From Pseudomonas fluorescens (lineage in GTDB: Bacteria > Pseudomonadota > Gammaproteobacteria > Pseudomonadales > Pseudomonadaceae): a stretch of DNA of 64,000 nt. The first letter of the stretch is position 1, and each line of letters starts with the position of its first letter. Shown here one piece after another: positions 51,017-63,993 of the stretch. The stretch spans positions 88,209-152,208 of the forward strand of contig NZ_CABVHK010000020.1 in the NCBI RefSeq assembly GCF_902497785.1, written 5' to 3'. The notes beneath the pieces were generated by a model. It was not told where the DNA came from. It saw only the letters and a list, made by a program, of their open reading frames with translations, and ran no database searches. A program made the position numbers and the translations under genes.

Positions 51017-53122
51017 TCAATCCCTCGGCTCGGCCGCTGCCTCCAGCTCCAGCATCAACCCGCTAAGGCGTTTGACCTTGCGCCGTACGGCCTCTTCGAA
51101 TACCCCGCCACGAGGTTCGATCAGGGTGAACCAGTCTTTCGCCCGAGTAATGCCGGTATAGATCAACTCCTTGGTCAGGACGGGATTCAGCGCATCCGGC
51201 AAAATCAACGCCGTATGGGCAAACTCAGAGCCCTGGGATTTGTGCACGGTCATGGCGTACACGGTTTCGACATCATTCAGGCGGCTCGGCAGGACAAAGC
51301 GCACGCCGCCCTGGCCGTCGTTACGCGGGAAGGCAACACGCAACACTTGCTGGCCCCGCGTTCCATCGCGTTCCGGCAGCTTGAGGGCAATGCCGATGTC
51401 GCCGTTCATCAAACCCAGCCCGTAGTCGTTGCGGGTCATCAGCACCGGTCGGCCTTCGTACCACTGCTGATGGCTGTCGATCAACCGAGCCTTGAGCAGC
51501 GCATCAGTCACACGCTGATTCAACCCTTCCACGCCCCACGGCCCTTTGCGCACGGCGCACAGTAGCTGGAAGGCGTCGAAGGCTTGCAGCACTTCGCGCG
51601 CCCAATCTGTCCAGATGGAATCGTCGAGGCTGCTGTCGGGCGATGGTCGGCGGTTGCGCAGCAGGCTCAGGTAATGCCGATAGCCTTTGGGTCCTTCGCC
51701 ATGGCCTTCGAGCAGCAAGCGTTCCAGCGCCCGGTCCCGCTCACCCTTGAGAGGCAGGGAAAACACATCGTCATGGTTTCGAGCGGCCAACAAATGGCGA
51801 GCTTCTTCAGGACGTTGCCGGTTGACCCATCGAGCCAGCTGACCAATGCCACTGCCCTCGCCGAATCGGCGGGAGTGACGCAGCATGACCACCTGCTGAG
51901 CCAGTGGATGAGCGCCGTGGGTGTCTTCCTGCAAACCGCTGATCCCGAGGGTTTCACCGCTGACTGTTTCCAGCCACTGCCGCGTCTGCGGGCTGTACCA
52001 GCCCGCCTCGGCATCCCGGCACAAATCACCCAGCACCGCACCAGCCTCCACCGATGCCAGTTGGTCCTTGTCGCCGAGCAGCACCAGCCGGGCATGGGCC
52101 GGCAGGGCGTCGAGCAGATTGGCCATCATCTCCAGGTCGATCATCGAGGCCTCATCCACCACCAGCACATCCAGCGGCAGGTGATTGCCCGCGTGATGTC
52201 GGAAATGCCGTGTGCCCGGACGGCTGCCGAGCAGACGGTGCACGGTGGTCACGTCTGACGGGATTTTCTCTCGCACAGCGTCAGCGACTTCCAGCGTCCG
52301 GACTTGCTGGCTGATGGACTCCGTCAATCGTGCGGCGGCCTTGCCGGTGGGGGCCGCAAGACGGATACGCAACGGTTTTCCAGCCTCCACGGCCGGCGCC
52401 TGAAGCAAGGCCAGCAAGCGCACGACCGTGGTGGTCTTGCCGGTCCCGGGACCGCCGGTGACGATGCTGAAGGCACTGCGCGTGGCCAACGCGCAGGCCA
52501 GTTTCTGCCAGTCGATCACCTCGCCGGGTTTGGCTGAACCGAACAGGCCGGTCAAGCGTTGCGGAAGATCACTCGGCGTGTTTTCGTGTTCTGCCAGGCG
52601 TTGGCGCAATGCGTTGTCGATGCGTCTTTCATAGGCCCAATAGCGGCGCAGATACAGGCGTTTGCCCGATAGCACCAATGGCCTTTGTTGCGCCGCCTCG
52701 CCATTGTCAGCCGCCAACGCGACCAGCCTGCTGGAGGCAAGCACCTTGCACCAGCGAGCGCCGTCCAGAGCCTCCAGCAACTGGGAAGGCAACAGCATCG
52801 CACCACTTTGCACATCGCCTTCCGGGGGCAATGACAACGCGAAGTCGGGCTCTTTCAGCGTTTCGAACAGATCGAGGCAGACATGACCGTGGCCCAGTTG
52901 ATGACTGGTTAACGCCGCCGCCAGCAGCACCAGCGGATCATCGTCGGGAGCGAGTTCGTGCAGGAACGCAACGAAGGCTTTGTCCAGCGCTCGCAACCAG
53001 CCTCGCTCGACCCATCGAGTCAGCAACACCAGCAAATCTTCGGCGCGACTCAATGGCTGCAGGCTCGCCAGGCTTTCGGCCGCCAGTGGCGTGGGCAGCA
53101 AATCGGCGAAGGTGCGACTCAT
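51017..53122 (-). CDS. recD: RecD, exodeoxyribonuclease V alpha subunit
   Basis: A 701-residue 5'-3' helicase of the RecBCD complex. Walker A GGPGTGKT is at residues 223-230, Walker B DVLVVDEASMIDL, and the motif VI region TVHKSQGSEFAHTALI is near the C-terminus. The ATG at 53122 overlaps the recB stop (ATGA); a GTG seven codons upstream is less likely. It is the only recD in the window, so the complete RecBCD is encoded by this right-hand set. Confidence 0.96.
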   Translation of the reverse strand: MSRTFADLLPTPLAAESLASLQPLSRAEDLLVLLTRWVERGWLRALDKAFVAFLHELAPDDDPLVLLAAALTSHQLGHGHVCLDLFETLKEPDFALSLPPEGDVQSGAMLLPSQLLEALDGARWCKVLASSRLVALAADNGEAAQQRPLVLSGKRLYLRRYWAYERRIDNALRQRLAEHENTPSDLPQRLTGLFGSAKPGEVIDWQKLACALATRSAFSIVTGGPGTGKTTTVVRLLALLQAPAVEAGKPLRIRLAAPTGKAAARLTESISQQVRTLEVADAVREKIPSDVTTVHRLLGSRPGTRHFRHHAGNHLPLDVLVVDEASMIDLEMMANLLDALPAHARLVLLGDKDQLASVEAGAVLGDLCRDAEAGWYSPQTRQWLETVSGETLGISGLQEDTHGAHPLAQQVVMLRHSRRFGEGSGIGQLARWVNRQRPEEARHLLAARNHDDVFSLPLKGERDRALERLLLEGHGEGPKGYRHYLSLLRNRRPSPDSSLDDSIWTDWAREVLQAFDAFQLLCAVRKGPWGVEGLNQRVTDALLKARLIDSHQQWYEGRPVLMTRNDYGLGLMNGDIGIALKLPERDGTRGQQVLRVAFPRNDGQGGVRFVLPSRLNDVETVYAMTVHKSQGSEFAHTALILPDALNPVLTKELIYTGITRAKDWFTLIEPRGGVFEEAVRRKVKRLSGLMLELEAAAEPRD

Positions 53123-56100
53123 AGCAGTTCTCCCTGTTCCCACGCGGGCTCGGCCTTGGGTTCCGTTTTACCCTGAAACATCCGGTCAAGACGCTCGATC
53201 AGCTCTCTGGACGGGCGGGCAAAATACACACCCTGAGTGGGCGCGCGCGTGCCGCGCAAGAACAGATACAACGCACCTCCCATGTGCCGGTCGTAATCGT
53301 AATCGGCAAGTCGCGCCTTGAGTTGACGGTGCAATGCGAGCAGGTACAGCACGTATTGCAGGTCATAACGGTTGTCCAGAATCGACTGTTCCATGGCTTG
53401 CTCGGTGTACGCCATGTCATCGACACCCAGCCAGTTGGATTTGTAATCGGCGACGTAATACCGACCTTCGTGTTCGAACGTCAGGTCGATGAAGCCTTTG
53501 AACATGCCATTGAGCAGCACCGGTTCGGCCGCCACCCGGGCGACGCCGTCATGGGTGTATCGGCGGACGAGTTCATCGAGTTTGAGCACATCGACGTTGT
53601 GGCTGGCGAACCAGAATTCCATTTCGACGCGGTACTGGCTCAGTCCCTCGAGGATTACGGGAGCCTGTCCGGCACCGACAGGCAGCGGCGATTTGAGCAA
53701 GTGTTGCAGCCAGTCGCTCAGCGTAGTGATCCAGCCTTCCCAGCCTCGGCGGTTGCAGCGACGGGCAATCGCGTTTTCCACGACGTGCGGCGCCGCGCAA
53801 AAACTTTCGTTACCGGCCCACTCAAGCAAACCATGGAGAAACGTGCCGGGGTTCGGACCACGAGGAAATCGATGGATATCAGCACCACCGGCGACCACTT
53901 CTCGCGGCGCTTCGGGATCAAGGCGTTCGTCGTCAAACTGCTTTTGCGCTTGCGGGTTTTCCGGGGCTTCGTCACCACCCACGCTCAGGCTGTCGCCGAT
54001 ACGCAGGGCGCTGTAGGAAGCAATCCACCAGTTTTCGCTGGCCTTGCGTTTCGGGATCAGCGGAGCGAGCAACTTCGCCTCATTCTGCACAGGATGGTAA
54101 TGCTCGGCGGTCGGTTCGGGCAGCTCACGGCAGTTCAGCGCCGGACAGTCCTGCTGCAAGTCTTCCAGCCAGCGCTTCAGACCTGATGACTCAGTCAAAG
54201 GCGCACCGCCACCCAGCAGATAACCCAACGCCGAGAGGTGCAACACCGAGCTGTTGTTATTGCCACGTTTGAGATCGGTTACACCTAGCCAGCAAGCATG
54301 CTGCGCCCGGGTCAGGGCCACATAAAGCAAACGCAGGTCTTCGGCCAGCCGTTCGTCATCAGCCAACGCGATCAACTCGGGGGTGGCCTTCAAGGTCACT
54401 TGTGCCTTGCCGGATTCATCGTGGTAATGCAACGGCAGACGGCTACCGTCCACTGGCTTCGCCGAACATACGAATGGCAGAAACACCAACGGATACTCCA
54501 GCCCCTTGGACTTGTGAATGGTCACGACCTTGACCAATTGCTCGTCACTCTCAAGTCGAAGAATCTGCTCTTCGCCCGCCTGACCGGACAGCGCCAGATG
54601 TTCGGACAAGTGCCGGATCAGCGCTTGTTCGCCATCGAGTTCAGCCGCTGCCTGCTGGAGCAATTCGGACAGGTGCAGCAGGTTGGTCAGTACCCGCTCG
54701 CCGTCACTGCGCGCGATCAACGCCTGAGGCAGCTCGAAGTCATGCAGCAAGCGTCGCAGCATGGGCAGCACGCCTTGCTTGCGCCATAGCTCGCGGTAAC
54801 CCCGGAACTGCATGACCCGCGCTTCCCAGGCCAACTCGTCCTGATTCAAACGCTCGAGCTCTGACAGCGACAGGTTCAAGGTGATGCACGCCAACGCCGC
54901 GCGCAGCGGACGCTCGGCGTCTGGCTCGGCACAGGCTTTGAGCCAGGTGAGCAGGTCGTGTGCCTCCTGGGCAGCGAACACCGAGTCCTTGTCCGACAGA
55001 TAAACGCTGCGCACGCCGCGGGCCGAGAGTTCGGCACGCACGGCTTGAGCTTCTTTGCCGTCACGCACCAGGATGGCGATGTCCGCAGGAAGCAAGCCGC
55101 GCCAATCCTTGCCCTCCTGTATGAAGCCCGCCTTTGCGTGTTGCCCGCCGTTCAGCAACGCGGTGATTTCACTGGCGCACGCGCCGGCCAATTGTTGCCG
55201 GTAAACCGCGCCGGACAACGGCTGATCGGCAGACAGGTGCCAGATATTCAGCGCGGGCACCACCTGCCCCTCAATGCTCAGTACTTCTTTGCGTCCTTGA
55301 GCGGCGACTGGCAGAAACGGCACGGGGTTTACCCCATTCTTTTCGCGAAACAGGAACGCGCCCCGCCCGGCCTCGCGCAATTCGGCGCGTTCGAAGACAT
55401 GGTTTACCGCACCGACCATGCCATGGCTGGATCGGAAGTTGGTACCGAGTGTATGCAGCCGGCCAGCGGTGGCCTGACGGGCGCGCAGGTAGGTATAAAT
55501 GTCGGCACCACGGAACGCATAGATCGCTTGCTTCGGATCGCCGATCAGGAACAGGCCGCATTCGGGGTTGTTGTCCTCGATGCGATAAATGCTCTCGAAG
55601 ATCCGGTATTGCACCGGGTCGGTGTCCTGGAATTCGTCAATTAACGCCACGGGAAACTGTTCGCGGATCAGGGCCGCCAAACGTTCACCGCCGTCGGATT
55701 GCAACGCGGCATCAAGGCGCAACAGCATGTCATCAAACCCCATCTCCGCGCGGCGACGTTTTTCTTCCTCGAAACGTGCTCCTACCCACTGAGCGGCGTG
55801 CTGCAGAACCGCGGCATCGGGTGTCGGTAACCCATCAAGACAGGCTTTGAGGCCGGGCATTGCGTCCAGTCCCGGATGACTGGGGACGTCACCTTTTTTC
55901 CAGGCTTCAGCCATGCCATCGGGGGTCAGGCGTGTGAAGCCCGTCCCGATATCCAACTGCTCGAGTAATTCGTCTTCAGCCCAGGCTTTGATCTTTTCGA
56001 ACCAGGGTTCGAAAAAGCGCGCCTGCATCTTGCGACCGTCGACGCTTTTGCTCGCGACCCCCTCATGACAAATCGCGAGCAGCTGGTCCGCCCACTCACG

Positions 56101-56811
56101 CCAGGGCATTTTCAGTTCAAGCAATGCCGCCCTTCGCTCCTGCAGACACTCGATGATCAGCGCTGCGGGTTCTTTACCTTTAACGCTGTCGCGCTCGCTG
56201 GCAAACAACCCACGCAGGCGCGGCAAGAGTGCGGCCGGGCCACCCCAGTTGCCGCGCACCCAATTCAGTGCGTCGCCTTGCATCGGGTAGCAAAACAAGC
56301 GCCAGTAATCGCGGAGAACCTCGCCCAGCAAATCGCTGTGATCGGTTTCCAGCGTCTGGGTAAACAGGCTGCCACTGTCGAAGGCATGCTCGCGCAGCAT
56401 GCGCTGACACCAGCTGTGGATAGTCGAGACAGCCGCTTCGTCCATCCATTGTGCAGCGATGTCCAGACGGTTCGCGCACCCGACCCACTGCTCGGGGAGG
56501 TACTGCTCACGCAACACCTCAATCAGGGCATCCGGCGCCGTTATCTCGCTGCGGAAGAACCGGGCAGCCTCCGCCAGCCGGGTGCGGATACGTTCGCGCA
56601 GCTCTTTGGTGGCGGCGTCAGTAAACGTCACGACGAGGATTTGCGGTGGTAGCAGGTCACGTCCGAAACCACTCGCCTCCCCGCCGTGCCCCAGAACCAG
56701 GCGCAGGTACAACGCGGAAATCGTAAAGGTTTTTCCGGTCCCGGCACTGGCTTCGATCAGTTGACTGCCGCGCAGCGGGAACGCCAGGGCCAGCGGTGTT
56801 TTCGCGGTCAT
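53119..56811 (-). CDS. recB: RecB, exodeoxyribonuclease V beta subunit, copy 2
   Basis: A 1230-residue helicase-nuclease. Walker A ASAGTGKT is at residues 21-28 and VALIDEFQDTDPVQYRIFES is the Walker B region. The C-terminal nuclease motif GFIDLTFEHEGRYYVADYKS is about 105 residues from the end, with its Asp and DYK residues intact. The ATG at 56811 overlaps the recC stop (ATGA); a TTG 11 codons earlier is less likely. Overlap with recD at the other end shows one coupled operon. Confidence 0.96.
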   Translation of the reverse strand: MTAKTPLALAFPLRGSQLIEASAGTGKTFTISALYLRLVLGHGGEASGFGRDLLPPQILVVTFTDAATKELRERIRTRLAEAARFFRSEITAPDALIEVLREQYLPEQWVGCANRLDIAAQWMDEAAVSTIHSWCQRMLREHAFDSGSLFTQTLETDHSDLLGEVLRDYWRLFCYPMQGDALNWVRGNWGGPAALLPRLRGLFASERDSVKGKEPAALIIECLQERRAALLELKMPWREWADQLLAICHEGVASKSVDGRKMQARFFEPWFEKIKAWAEDELLEQLDIGTGFTRLTPDGMAEAWKKGDVPSHPGLDAMPGLKACLDGLPTPDAAVLQHAAQWVGARFEEEKRRRAEMGFDDMLLRLDAALQSDGGERLAALIREQFPVALIDEFQDTDPVQYRIFESIYRIEDNNPECGLFLIGDPKQAIYAFRGADIYTYLRARQATAGRLHTLGTNFRSSHGMVGAVNHVFERAELREAGRGAFLFREKNGVNPVPFLPVAAQGRKEVLSIEGQVVPALNIWHLSADQPLSGAVYRQQLAGACASEITALLNGGQHAKAGFIQEGKDWRGLLPADIAILVRDGKEAQAVRAELSARGVRSVYLSDKDSVFAAQEAHDLLTWLKACAEPDAERPLRAALACITLNLSLSELERLNQDELAWEARVMQFRGYRELWRKQGVLPMLRRLLHDFELPQALIARSDGERVLTNLLHLSELLQQAAAELDGEQALIRHLSEHLALSGQAGEEQILRLESDEQLVKVVTIHKSKGLEYPLVFLPFVCSAKPVDGSRLPLHYHDESGKAQVTLKATPELIALADDERLAEDLRLLYVALTRAQHACWLGVTDLKRGNNNSSVLHLSALGYLLGGGAPLTESSGLKRWLEDLQQDCPALNCRELPEPTAEHYHPVQNEAKLLAPLIPKRKASENWWIASYSALRIGDSLSVGGDEAPENPQAQKQFDDERLDPEAPREVVAGGADIHRFPRGPNPGTFLHGLLEWAGNESFCAAPHVVENAIARRCNRRGWEGWITTLSDWLQHLLKSPLPVGAGQAPVILEGLSQYRVEMEFWFASHNVDVLKLDELVRRYTHDGVARVAAEPVLLNGMFKGFIDLTFEHEGRYYVADYKSNWLGVDDMAYTEQAMEQSILDNRYDLQYVLYLLALHRQLKARLADYDYDRHMGGALYLFLRGTRAPTQGVYFARPSRELIERLDRMFQGKTEPKAEPAWEQGELL

Positions 56812-59800
56812 GAGCGGGCCTCCTCGGTGGTCAATGAGCGCCAAGGGGCTTCAAGCATCGGTTTATACATAGCGTTGCACCAGTCCGGGAACGTCTCGTC
56901 GGCGATCAACGCGTCGTAGTCGGCGAACTCTCGGGCGAGCGCCGGACTCTCACGGCGCTCACCGTCGGTGGTCATGCCGTCGCCTTCATAGGCTTTGCGA
57001 GCGGCAGCGTCTGCTTTGCCTGGGTCGGTTTGAGTGAGCCAGGCAAACGCGGTTTTCACTGCAATGGGCAGCGGCTGCCGCATGCCGGTTTTCCAGGCCA
57101 TCAGCAAATCACTGAGCGTGCGGGTTGCGACATCTTTCTCTATCGGACCGAGTAACAGGCTGTCGTCACTGGCCACCAGCGCGGTGGTCATTGGCATACC
57201 ACTGGCGCAGGCGACCAGATGATTGACCCAAGGTCGCGTCAGACGATGCCATTTGCGCGACTTGATCGAGCCAATGCTGTTGGGAATCGTGGTAATGGAC
57301 AGCAACCCACCATCGGCGCGCTGATGCAAAGCGCTGAGCCAACCTTCCAGGTGCAATCCTTGCAGTTCGAGATTAATGGGCAGAGCGCTGCTGAGCGGAG
57401 TTGGCCACAACGCCAGAAGCTGTTGATAACGTTGCAGCAGGTCCGGCAATGGCTCGATCAGTTCTCGCTGAAGACATTCGCCGAAACCGGCCATGGGCAG
57501 TAGACCACTGTTTTGCAGGCGTCTGGCCTGCGCTTCCAGCACTTCATCCGCGTGCTCGAGCTGCCCCAAGGCAGCGCCGAGCAAACTGTCGCTGAGGCTA
57601 TAGCGCTGCAGTGCATCGAGTACAAAAGGTTCTTCATCGGCCAGGGGCACTTCCGCCGCCTCGAAGAACACTTTGAGCCGCTGGCTGAAGAAATGCCGCA
57701 CCGGGTTGCGCAAAAAGTCCTGGAGTTGGCCGAGGCTCAGCGGCTCTTCCTGAACGTAGGGAGAGAGGATGTCACCGTGGGTGGCCGATTCAACGGCCTG
57801 ATGCAGCACCTGCCATTCGTTGGCGTAGCTGAACAGGTCATCGCCTTCATGGAAATAGCGCGCGCTGAACGGTTGCAGCGGGTGTTCCTGAGTCATCGCC
57901 TCAAGCAAGTCTTCATCGGCATTGAGCAAACGCCAGCCGCTTGCCAGATGGTCGCGCAACTGGCCAATCAGCACCGACGCCGGGCGCTCGCTGTTATCGC
58001 GAATGCTGCGACCGACCCAGCTTACATAGAGTTGGTCACGGGCCGACAGTAGCGCTTCCAGCAGAAGATAGCGGTCATCTTCGCGGCGTGACCGATCGCC
58101 GGGCCGGTAGTCGCTGCCCATCAAGTCGAAGTCCAGAGGCGGTTGTGCGCGCGGGTAATCGCCGTCATTCATGCCGAGCAGACAGACCAGTTTGAAGGGG
58201 ATTGCCCGCATGGGCATCAAGGTGCAGAAGTTCACCGCCCCCGCCAGAAAGCGTTGGGACAAGCGACCTTGATCAAGTCCGGTGAGCCAGGCTTCACGCA
58301 CCACGGTCAACGGCAACTCATCATGCAGGCCGACCGACTCACACGTCTCGAGCCAGGTTTCGCGCAGCTCCTCGAGCTGGGCCAGCAGATAGTCGTCATG
58401 CTCATTACTGGCCTGGAAAAACACCTGCATCAGCGCCTGCAAGCGCAGGCCCCATTGTTTGGGTGGAGTGGGTCGAGACAGCTCTTGATGCGCGACTTCC
58501 AGCGCATCCAGCAGTGCAACCAGAGGACCTATCAGCGCGGCATCCAGACCACCAATCTCGTCGTACGGTTCGATGCCTTCGCAGGCACTGCCGCTTCCCA
58601 CGGCATACCCGAGCAGCATGCGCCGCAGGCCGAAACGCCAACTGTTTTGCTCCAGCTCCTGCGGCAAGCCCAACCCCGCCCGTTGCCCGGCGTTCATGCC
58701 CCAACGGATGCCGGCGCCTTCAATCCAGCGATGCAGAGTAGGGAGGTCACGTTCCGCCACACCGAAGCGAGCGCGTAGGGCGGGAACGTCCAGCAGGTCG
58801 AGAATTTCGCTGACGGGGAAGCGACTGTCAGGCAGCTTGAGCAGATGTTCGACAGCGATCAGCAATGGGTCACGACCACGCTGCCCCTGGTCTGCAAGCG
58901 TAAAGGGAATGAAGCGTTGGTCATTGCGTTCAAGCTGGCCAAATACTGCACGAATGTGCGGAGCGTAACTGTCAATGTCCGGGACCATCACGATAACGTC
59001 GCGTGGCCTCAAATCAGGATTGGCACTGAAGCGCGCGAGCAACTGATCGTGAAGGATCTCCACTTCACGCTGGGCGCTGTGGGCGATGTGAAAACGGATC
59101 GATTGATCCGTGCTGAGATCGACTGCCGGCCAGCGTTCACGAGTCTCGGTCAGAGGACGCAATTCAAGAATGTCGTCCTGCAATTGGTTGAGCAGGTTAT
59201 GAGGCTGGCTGTCACTGAACAGGTCGATTCGCCCGTTAGAGAACGCCGAGCGGTAACTGTCGGGATCGTCATAGCTATCAAGCAGATTGATGTAGTCCCG
59301 CCCCTGCTTGCCCCATGCAGCCAATAGCGGATGGGCATGTTGATGCAGGGTTTGCGGATCGAGCACCACCGGCATGCCGCTCTTGCGAGCCTGACGCTTG
59401 TATTGATGCCGTAGCAGGTCTTTGTCGGCGACGATATCCGCCCAATGGTAGCGACAGGGGTTATGAACGCAGAGCAAGACCTGACTGAATCTGGCCAGCC
59501 CGGCGAGGGCCTCCAGCGCCTGAGCGGGGAGTGAAGATATTCCGAAAACGATCACCCGGGAAGGCAGCCCGACAGGGGCAATGTCGAGGTTATTGATCCG
59601 TTCGGTAAATCGTTGATGGACGCCGGCGCGGCTTTGCGCCATGCCCTTTTCACCCACGTCCAGCAGTAGCGCACGCCACAACTCGGCCTGCCAGCAATTT
59701 GCCGGGGTTAGGGGCTTCGCCTCACCTCTGCCGTTTCGTAATTGATGACGACCTTCCGCCCAGTCTTCGAGCCAGTCGGCTCGGTACACCTGATATTGGT

Positions 59801-60260
59801 CGAACAGGTCAGCGAGTCGCTCGGCCAGTTGATAGCGTTTGCGCAAATCGGTGTCATTCGTCAGGAAGCGATGCAGGGGTTCGAAGTGCGGCTGATCGAT
59901 CAGCTGCGGAATCAGGCGCATCAGGCGCCAGGTCAGAGGGGCTTTATCGAGCAGCGATTTGGCCGGTATTTCATCTCGCCCAAGGACCAACCGGTAGAGT
60001 TGCCACATGAAGCTGCCTGGCAACTGCACGTCGATAGCTGCGGCAATACCGCAGCCACCCACGTCACCCTCTTCTGAATCCTCAGCCAGTGCGAGCTTGA
60101 GCCACTGAGCAATGCCGTTGCTCTGAACCAGCGCGATTTCATTTTCCAACGGAGCCAGCGGGTAGCGCCGCATTATGCTGATTACCAAGCTACGCAGCTC
60201 ATTCAAACTGTTGCTTTGAACAACCATGAACGCAGCATTAAGGGACGTGGCATCCGGCAT
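56808..60260 (-). CDS. recC: RecC, exodeoxyribonuclease V gamma subunit, copy 2
   Basis: A 1150-residue RecC from the ATG at 60260, which has AAGGAA upstream and matches the start of copy 1; the frame runs 36 codons further without support. Characteristic stretches: RYPLAPLENEIALVQSNGIA, LADLFDQYQVYRADWLEDWA, VIVFGISSLPAQALEALAGL, DVIVMVPDIDSYAPHIRAVF, LLGMNDGDYPRAQPPLDFDL. First gene of recC-recB-recD. It lies just downstream of the rRNA operon terminator, a neighbourhood also seen for recBCD in P. aeruginosa, supporting this as the ancestral locus. Confidence 0.96.
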   Translation of the reverse strand: MPDATSLNAAFMVVQSNSLNELRSLVISIMRRYPLAPLENEIALVQSNGIAQWLKLALAEDSEEGDVGGCGIAAAIDVQLPGSFMWQLYRLVLGRDEIPAKSLLDKAPLTWRLMRLIPQLIDQPHFEPLHRFLTNDTDLRKRYQLAERLADLFDQYQVYRADWLEDWAEGRHQLRNGRGEAKPLTPANCWQAELWRALLLDVGEKGMAQSRAGVHQRFTERINNLDIAPVGLPSRVIVFGISSLPAQALEALAGLARFSQVLLCVHNPCRYHWADIVADKDLLRHQYKRQARKSGMPVVLDPQTLHQHAHPLLAAWGKQGRDYINLLDSYDDPDSYRSAFSNGRIDLFSDSQPHNLLNQLQDDILELRPLTETRERWPAVDLSTDQSIRFHIAHSAQREVEILHDQLLARFSANPDLRPRDVIVMVPDIDSYAPHIRAVFGQLERNDQRFIPFTLADQGQRGRDPLLIAVEHLLKLPDSRFPVSEILDLLDVPALRARFGVAERDLPTLHRWIEGAGIRWGMNAGQRAGLGLPQELEQNSWRFGLRRMLLGYAVGSGSACEGIEPYDEIGGLDAALIGPLVALLDALEVAHQELSRPTPPKQWGLRLQALMQVFFQASNEHDDYLLAQLEELRETWLETCESVGLHDELPLTVVREAWLTGLDQGRLSQRFLAGAVNFCTLMPMRAIPFKLVCLLGMNDGDYPRAQPPLDFDLMGSDYRPGDRSRREDDRYLLLEALLSARDQLYVSWVGRSIRDNSERPASVLIGQLRDHLASGWRLLNADEDLLEAMTQEHPLQPFSARYFHEGDDLFSYANEWQVLHQAVESATHGDILSPYVQEEPLSLGQLQDFLRNPVRHFFSQRLKVFFEAAEVPLADEEPFVLDALQRYSLSDSLLGAALGQLEHADEVLEAQARRLQNSGLLPMAGFGECLQRELIEPLPDLLQRYQQLLALWPTPLSSALPINLELQGLHLEGWLSALHQRADGGLLSITTIPNSIGSIKSRKWHRLTRPWVNHLVACASGMPMTTALVASDDSLLLGPIEKDVATRTLSDLLMAWKTGMRQPLPIAVKTAFAWLTQTDPGKADAAARKAYEGDGMTTDGERRESPALAREFADYDALIADETFPDWCNAMYKPMLEAPWRSLTTEEARS

Positions 60261-60364
60261 ATAGGCTTCCTTGGAAATACAAAAGCTAGGGCGGAACCTT
60301 AGCATTGTCGGGAGACGGTGACAGCCGGGAGCTGTCCGATCATGCTGTACGAACTTTCCTGCGG

Positions 60365-60404
60365 ACAAAACAAAACCCCTACCTGCATACGCAGATAGGG
60401 GTTT
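60365..60404 (-). terminator. Terminator of the rRNA operon
   Basis: Stem AAACCCCTACCTGC (60373-60386) / GCAGATAGGGGTTT (60391-60404) with one mismatch and a 4-base loop. On the minus strand it is followed by TTTTGTTTTGT. It lies ten bases past the 5S gene. Confidence 0.9.
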
Positions 60405-60414
60405 CGGAATTTAA

Positions 60415-60532
60415 TCTTGACGATGACCTACTCTCACATGGGGAAACCCCACACTACCATCGGCGATGCATCGTTTCACTGCTGAGTTCGGGATGGGATC
60501 AGGTGGTTCCAATGCTCTATGGTCGTCAAGAA
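60415..60532 (-). rRNA. rrf: 5S ribosomal RNA
   Basis: Minus-strand reading gives TTGACGACCATAGAGCATTG at the 5' end, CCCGAACTCAGCAGTGAAAC in the middle and GAGAGTAGGTCATCGTCAA at the 3' end, matching the Pseudomonas 5S. About 118 bases; ends are approximate by one or two bases. Confidence 0.96.
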
Positions 60533-60685
60533 ATTCGGTAGCCAGTTCGTGCTCTCTTGCGAGATCACGCTCCAGCGAATGGGTATGCGATAGATTTGTG
60601 TGTTGCTCTCGAACTTTCGGTTCATTGCGTCTTCACACACCGCAATCTGGCCTCTTTCGAGTTCACAGATTGCTTGGGTGTTATA

Positions 60686-63576
<2,891 letters not shown>

Positions 63577-63812
63577 ATATAACCCCAAGCAATCTGGTTA
63601 TACTGTGAAGACGACATTCGCCGAAAATTCGCGATTAAACTCACAAATTTTACCTTAGCCTGATCCGTTACCAGTGAAAGTAACGTTCAGTCTATCTTTC
63701 TATCACATACCCAAATTTTTAAAGAACGAACTAGTCAAAGACTAGAAATCAACATTCACCATCACAACGATGGAATGCTCATTTCTAAGCTTTATACAAT
63801 CAGAAGCAGTAG

Positions 63813-63888
63813 TGGTGGAGCCAAACGGGATCGAACCGTTGACCTCCTGCGTGCAAGGCAGGCGCTCTCCCAGCTGAGCTATGGCCCC
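63813..63888 (-). tRNA. tRNA-Ala (anticodon UGC)
   Basis: 76 bases including an encoded CCA. Reads GGGGCCATAGCTCAGCTGGG at the 5' end; the anticodon loop is CTTGCAC (TGC) and the T loop GGTTCGATCCC. Second of the two tRNAs in the 16S-23S spacer. Confidence 0.98.
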
Positions 63889-63916
63889 GTATTGCTACAG
63901 GTTCCCACACAAAAAT

Positions 63917-63993
<77 letters not shown>

